Origin: an uncultured Clostridia bacterium
GTDB lineage: Bacteria > Bacillota > Clostridia > Christensenellales > Aristaeellaceae
NCBI GenBank assembly: GCA_947166705.1
Contig: CAMVFE010000001.1
Span: 87,720 to 151,719 of the forward strand
Direction: 5' to 3'
DNA: 64,000 bases
The notes beneath the pieces are model-generated. The model worked only from the letters and a program-made list of their open reading frames with translations, made no database searches and was not told the DNA's origin. This document shows positions 62,442 to 64,000 of this stretch, in pieces. How positions within the stretch are numbered: the first letter of the stretch is position 1; every line of letters begins with the position of its first letter. Both the position numbers and the translations under genes were made by a program.

Positions 62442-64000
62442 TTAGTGGGTCTTCATTTCCTTCAGCTTCGTGCAATTCTGGAAGCCCCTGGCCCGAATCA
62501 CGGTAATCGTGTTCGGCAGGTCGATGCTTACCAGGTTCGCATTGCCCGCGAAGGCATCTGCACCGATTTCGGTGACTGTGAATCCGGTCTCAGGAGTCTG
62601 TGGAATGGTCAGGCTGTCTATGCCGGTATAACCTTCCTCATATCCAGCCACGCTGACATTCCAGTTGCCGGTAGAGAGTCCGGTTTCCGTGTTCTCATTG
62701 TAGAGAATCGAGTACACCACACGATCCACCACAAAGCTGTCCATCCGAGTCACCCGAACAGGATCTGCAAACGTTCTCTGGTTAGGATACTCCGGTGTAC
62801 CATCCGTGTTTTCGTCACCGATGATTAGGCAGAAATAACTACCGACTGTTTCATCCGTCATCTTGAAGGAATAACTGGGTTCAGTCGCGCCTTCAATATA
62901 GTACTGCGAATCATCCAATGAAATAGTATCATCCTGGCTGAGATCGTTCTCTGTGAAGAAGCCCCACTGATACTCCATTCCGCCGAAAGCTTCCACAGAC
63001 AGCGTGACAGTACGGCCCAGGACAGCTTCAGTATCCTGCGGTGCGCTGATGATCTTGAGCTTGCGGATCATGCGAACGGGATCGGTTATTTCCTCAACAC
63101 CGTTAACATTAGCTACCACGCAGCGATATTCATTATTATAACGATTCTCGCTTGCTACAGGTTCCAATGTATTCGTATTGTATCCCACCGTCGCCGAAGA
63201 ACAATTCCTCCAGCCATTTACTCCATTGTTATACTGCCACAAATAACTTACAGCATTTTCAGCTTCAACCGTAAAAATAGCAGTATCGCCAATGGAAACG
63301 ATCATGCTCTGTGGCATTTTAGTAATTACCACCGGATCCGGAACCAGGATCCTTACTGCATCCGTCTCCAACGTAAAGCCATCGTTCCGGGTCAGCACGC
63401 AGCGATATTCGTTCCTGTACCGTCCCTCACTTGCTACTGGCTTCAGCGTTTCCGTATTGTATCCTACTGTGGCGGCAGAGCAGTTTCTCCACCCGTCTGT
63501 TCCGTTGTTATACTGCCACTGATAACTCGTTACGCCTTCTGCTTCTACTGTGAAAATTGCTGTGACTCCGATCGCCGCCTCATAGTCCTCCGGCTGCGTA
63601 ATGATTTCCATATGCCTGATCATCATTACAACATCCGTTGTCGCCGTCGTTCCGTCTTTGCCGTTCAGAACGCAACGATACTGGTTATTGTATCTGGCTT
63701 CAGTCGCCACAGGCTTCAGTGTTGCTTCGTTGTAACCAACCGTAGCAGCAGAGCAATTTGCCCAGTCTCCGGTGTTTTTAAATTGCCACTGATAACTTGC
63801 TACATTCTCCGCTTCCACCGTAAATGCCGCCGATTCTCCCAGTGCAATTTCCGCGCTCTCCGGCTGTACATTGATTACCATGGGGTCCGGAACCAGGATC
63901 CTTACCGCATCCGTCTCCAGCGTAAAGCCATCGTTCCGGGTCAGCACGCAGCGATATTCGTTCCTGTACCGTCCCTCACTTGCTACTGGCTTCAGCGTTT
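62442..64000 (-). CDS. Ig-like repeat/LRR_5 surface protein, 5' end cut by window
   Basis: The frame is open to the window edge, so the N-terminus is missing; the visible part is about 518 residues. At least four Ig-like units of about 90 residues share ILVPDPMV-I-QPES, the strand AAFTVEAENVASYQWQ, NCSAATVGYN and EYRCVLTRND, a typical bacterial Ig pattern with conserved W and C. A degenerate Ig-like part follows, then one LRR_5 unit (FAGNANLVSIDLP) at the end. Together with the giant gene, it suggests related secreted surface proteins. The total number of units is unknown. Confidence 0.8.
   Translation of the reverse strand, partial: TLKPVASEGRYRNEYRCVLTRNDGFTLETDAVRILVPDPMVINVQPESAEIALGESAAFTVEAENVASYQWQFKNTGDWANCSAATVGYNEATLKPVATEARYNNQYRCVLNGKDGTTATTDVVMMIRHMEIITQPEDYEAAIGVTAIFTVEAEGVTSYQWQYNNGTDGWRNCSAATVGYNTETLKPVASEGRYRNEYRCVLTRNDGFTLETDAVRILVPDPVVITKMPQSMIVSIGDTAIFTVEAENAVSYLWQYNNGVNGWRNCSSATVGYNTNTLEPVASENRYNNEYRCVVANVNGVEEITDPVRMIRKLKIISAPQDTEAVLGRTVTLSVEAFGGMEYQWGFFTENDLSQDDTISLDDSQYYIEGATEPSYSFKMTDETVGSYFCLIIGDENTDGTPEYPNQRTFADPVRVTRMDSFVVDRVVYSILYNENTETGLSTGNWNVSVAGYEEGYTGIDSLTIPQTPETGFTVTEIGADAFAGNANLVSIDLPNTITVIRARGFQNCTKLKEMKTH
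63337..63451 (-). repeat. Ig-repeat DNA copy 1, near-identical to 63886-64000
   Basis: A 115-base stretch that matches 63886-64000 at all but two positions, offset by 549 bases. It encodes the ends of two Ig-like units and marks a recent intragenic duplication. Confidence 0.85.
63886..64000 (-). repeat. Ig-repeat DNA copy 2 at window edge
   Basis: The second copy of the 115-base repeat; it may extend past the window edge. Confidence 0.85.

Overview
The window looks like a chromosomal segment of a Bacillota (Clostridia-type) bacterium. The evidence is strong AGGAGG-like ribosome binding sites, sigma-A promoters with 17-base spacers, frequent GTG/TTG starts, CDP-glycerol polymer and LTA-synthase-like enzymes, BspA-type leucine-rich repeat proteins and DUF4214 surface proteins. 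A gut or rumen anaerobe would fit, but no marker gene allows a species call. Base composition has three visible regimes: very GC-rich from 1 to about 28,050, an AT-rich island from about 28,060 to 32,580, and intermediate from there to the end.

Layout. (1) 1-10,372 holds envelope enzymes: a tiny membrane protein cut by the window edge, a YidC domain fused to a CDP-glycerol glycerophosphotransferase, a YdjC/ChbG deacetylase, a degenerate YidC-like domain fused to an alkaline-phosphatase-superfamily (LTA-synthase-like) enzyme, a DUF6020 protein and a GT-C-like membrane protein. (2) 10,646-15,074 encodes a secreted CotH kinase, a GT2 glycosyltransferase and a GHMP sugar kinase fused to a GalU-type nucleotidyltransferase. 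(3) 15,192-17,159 is a BspA-like LRR surface protein. (4) 17,394-28,035 (minus strand) is a peptide-modification locus: HPr-kinase-like protein, radical SAM/SPASM enzyme, PqqD-like protein, a 41-residue precursor-like peptide, an STT3-type oligosaccharyltransferase, an ER-type signal peptidase, an NTP_transf_5 protein, an ABC exporter and a double glycosyltransferase. (5) The AT-rich island carries a probable transposase remnant, a GT-C gene broken at a homopolymer, a truncated second copy of the precursor/STT3 junction, and another sulfatase-like membrane enzyme. (6) 32,582-53,019 is a surface polysaccharide locus: manC, gmd and rmd (GDP-D-rhamnose), a Wzm/Wzt ABC exporter, an O-antigen-ligase-like protein, several multidomain glycosyltransferases, an LbH acyltransferase, and a large LRR/DUF4214 surface protein. 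(7) 53,118-64,000 encodes secreted proteins: a metacaspase-like peptidase, a 2,629-residue transglutaminase/Ig-like giant, and an Ig-repeat/LRR protein cut by the window edge.

How they may fit together. The polysaccharide locus makes GDP-D-rhamnose, assembles a glycan with tandem-domain transferases, and exports it through Wzm/Wzt. The glycerophosphotransferase and LTA-synthase-like enzymes suggest a polyol-phosphate polymer or decoration. The RiPP-like locus pairs peptide maturation and export genes with an oligosaccharyltransferase, an arrangement I do not recognise as a described system and the best candidate for something new here. The two YidC fusions and the kinase-GalU fusion are the other unusual protein architectures.
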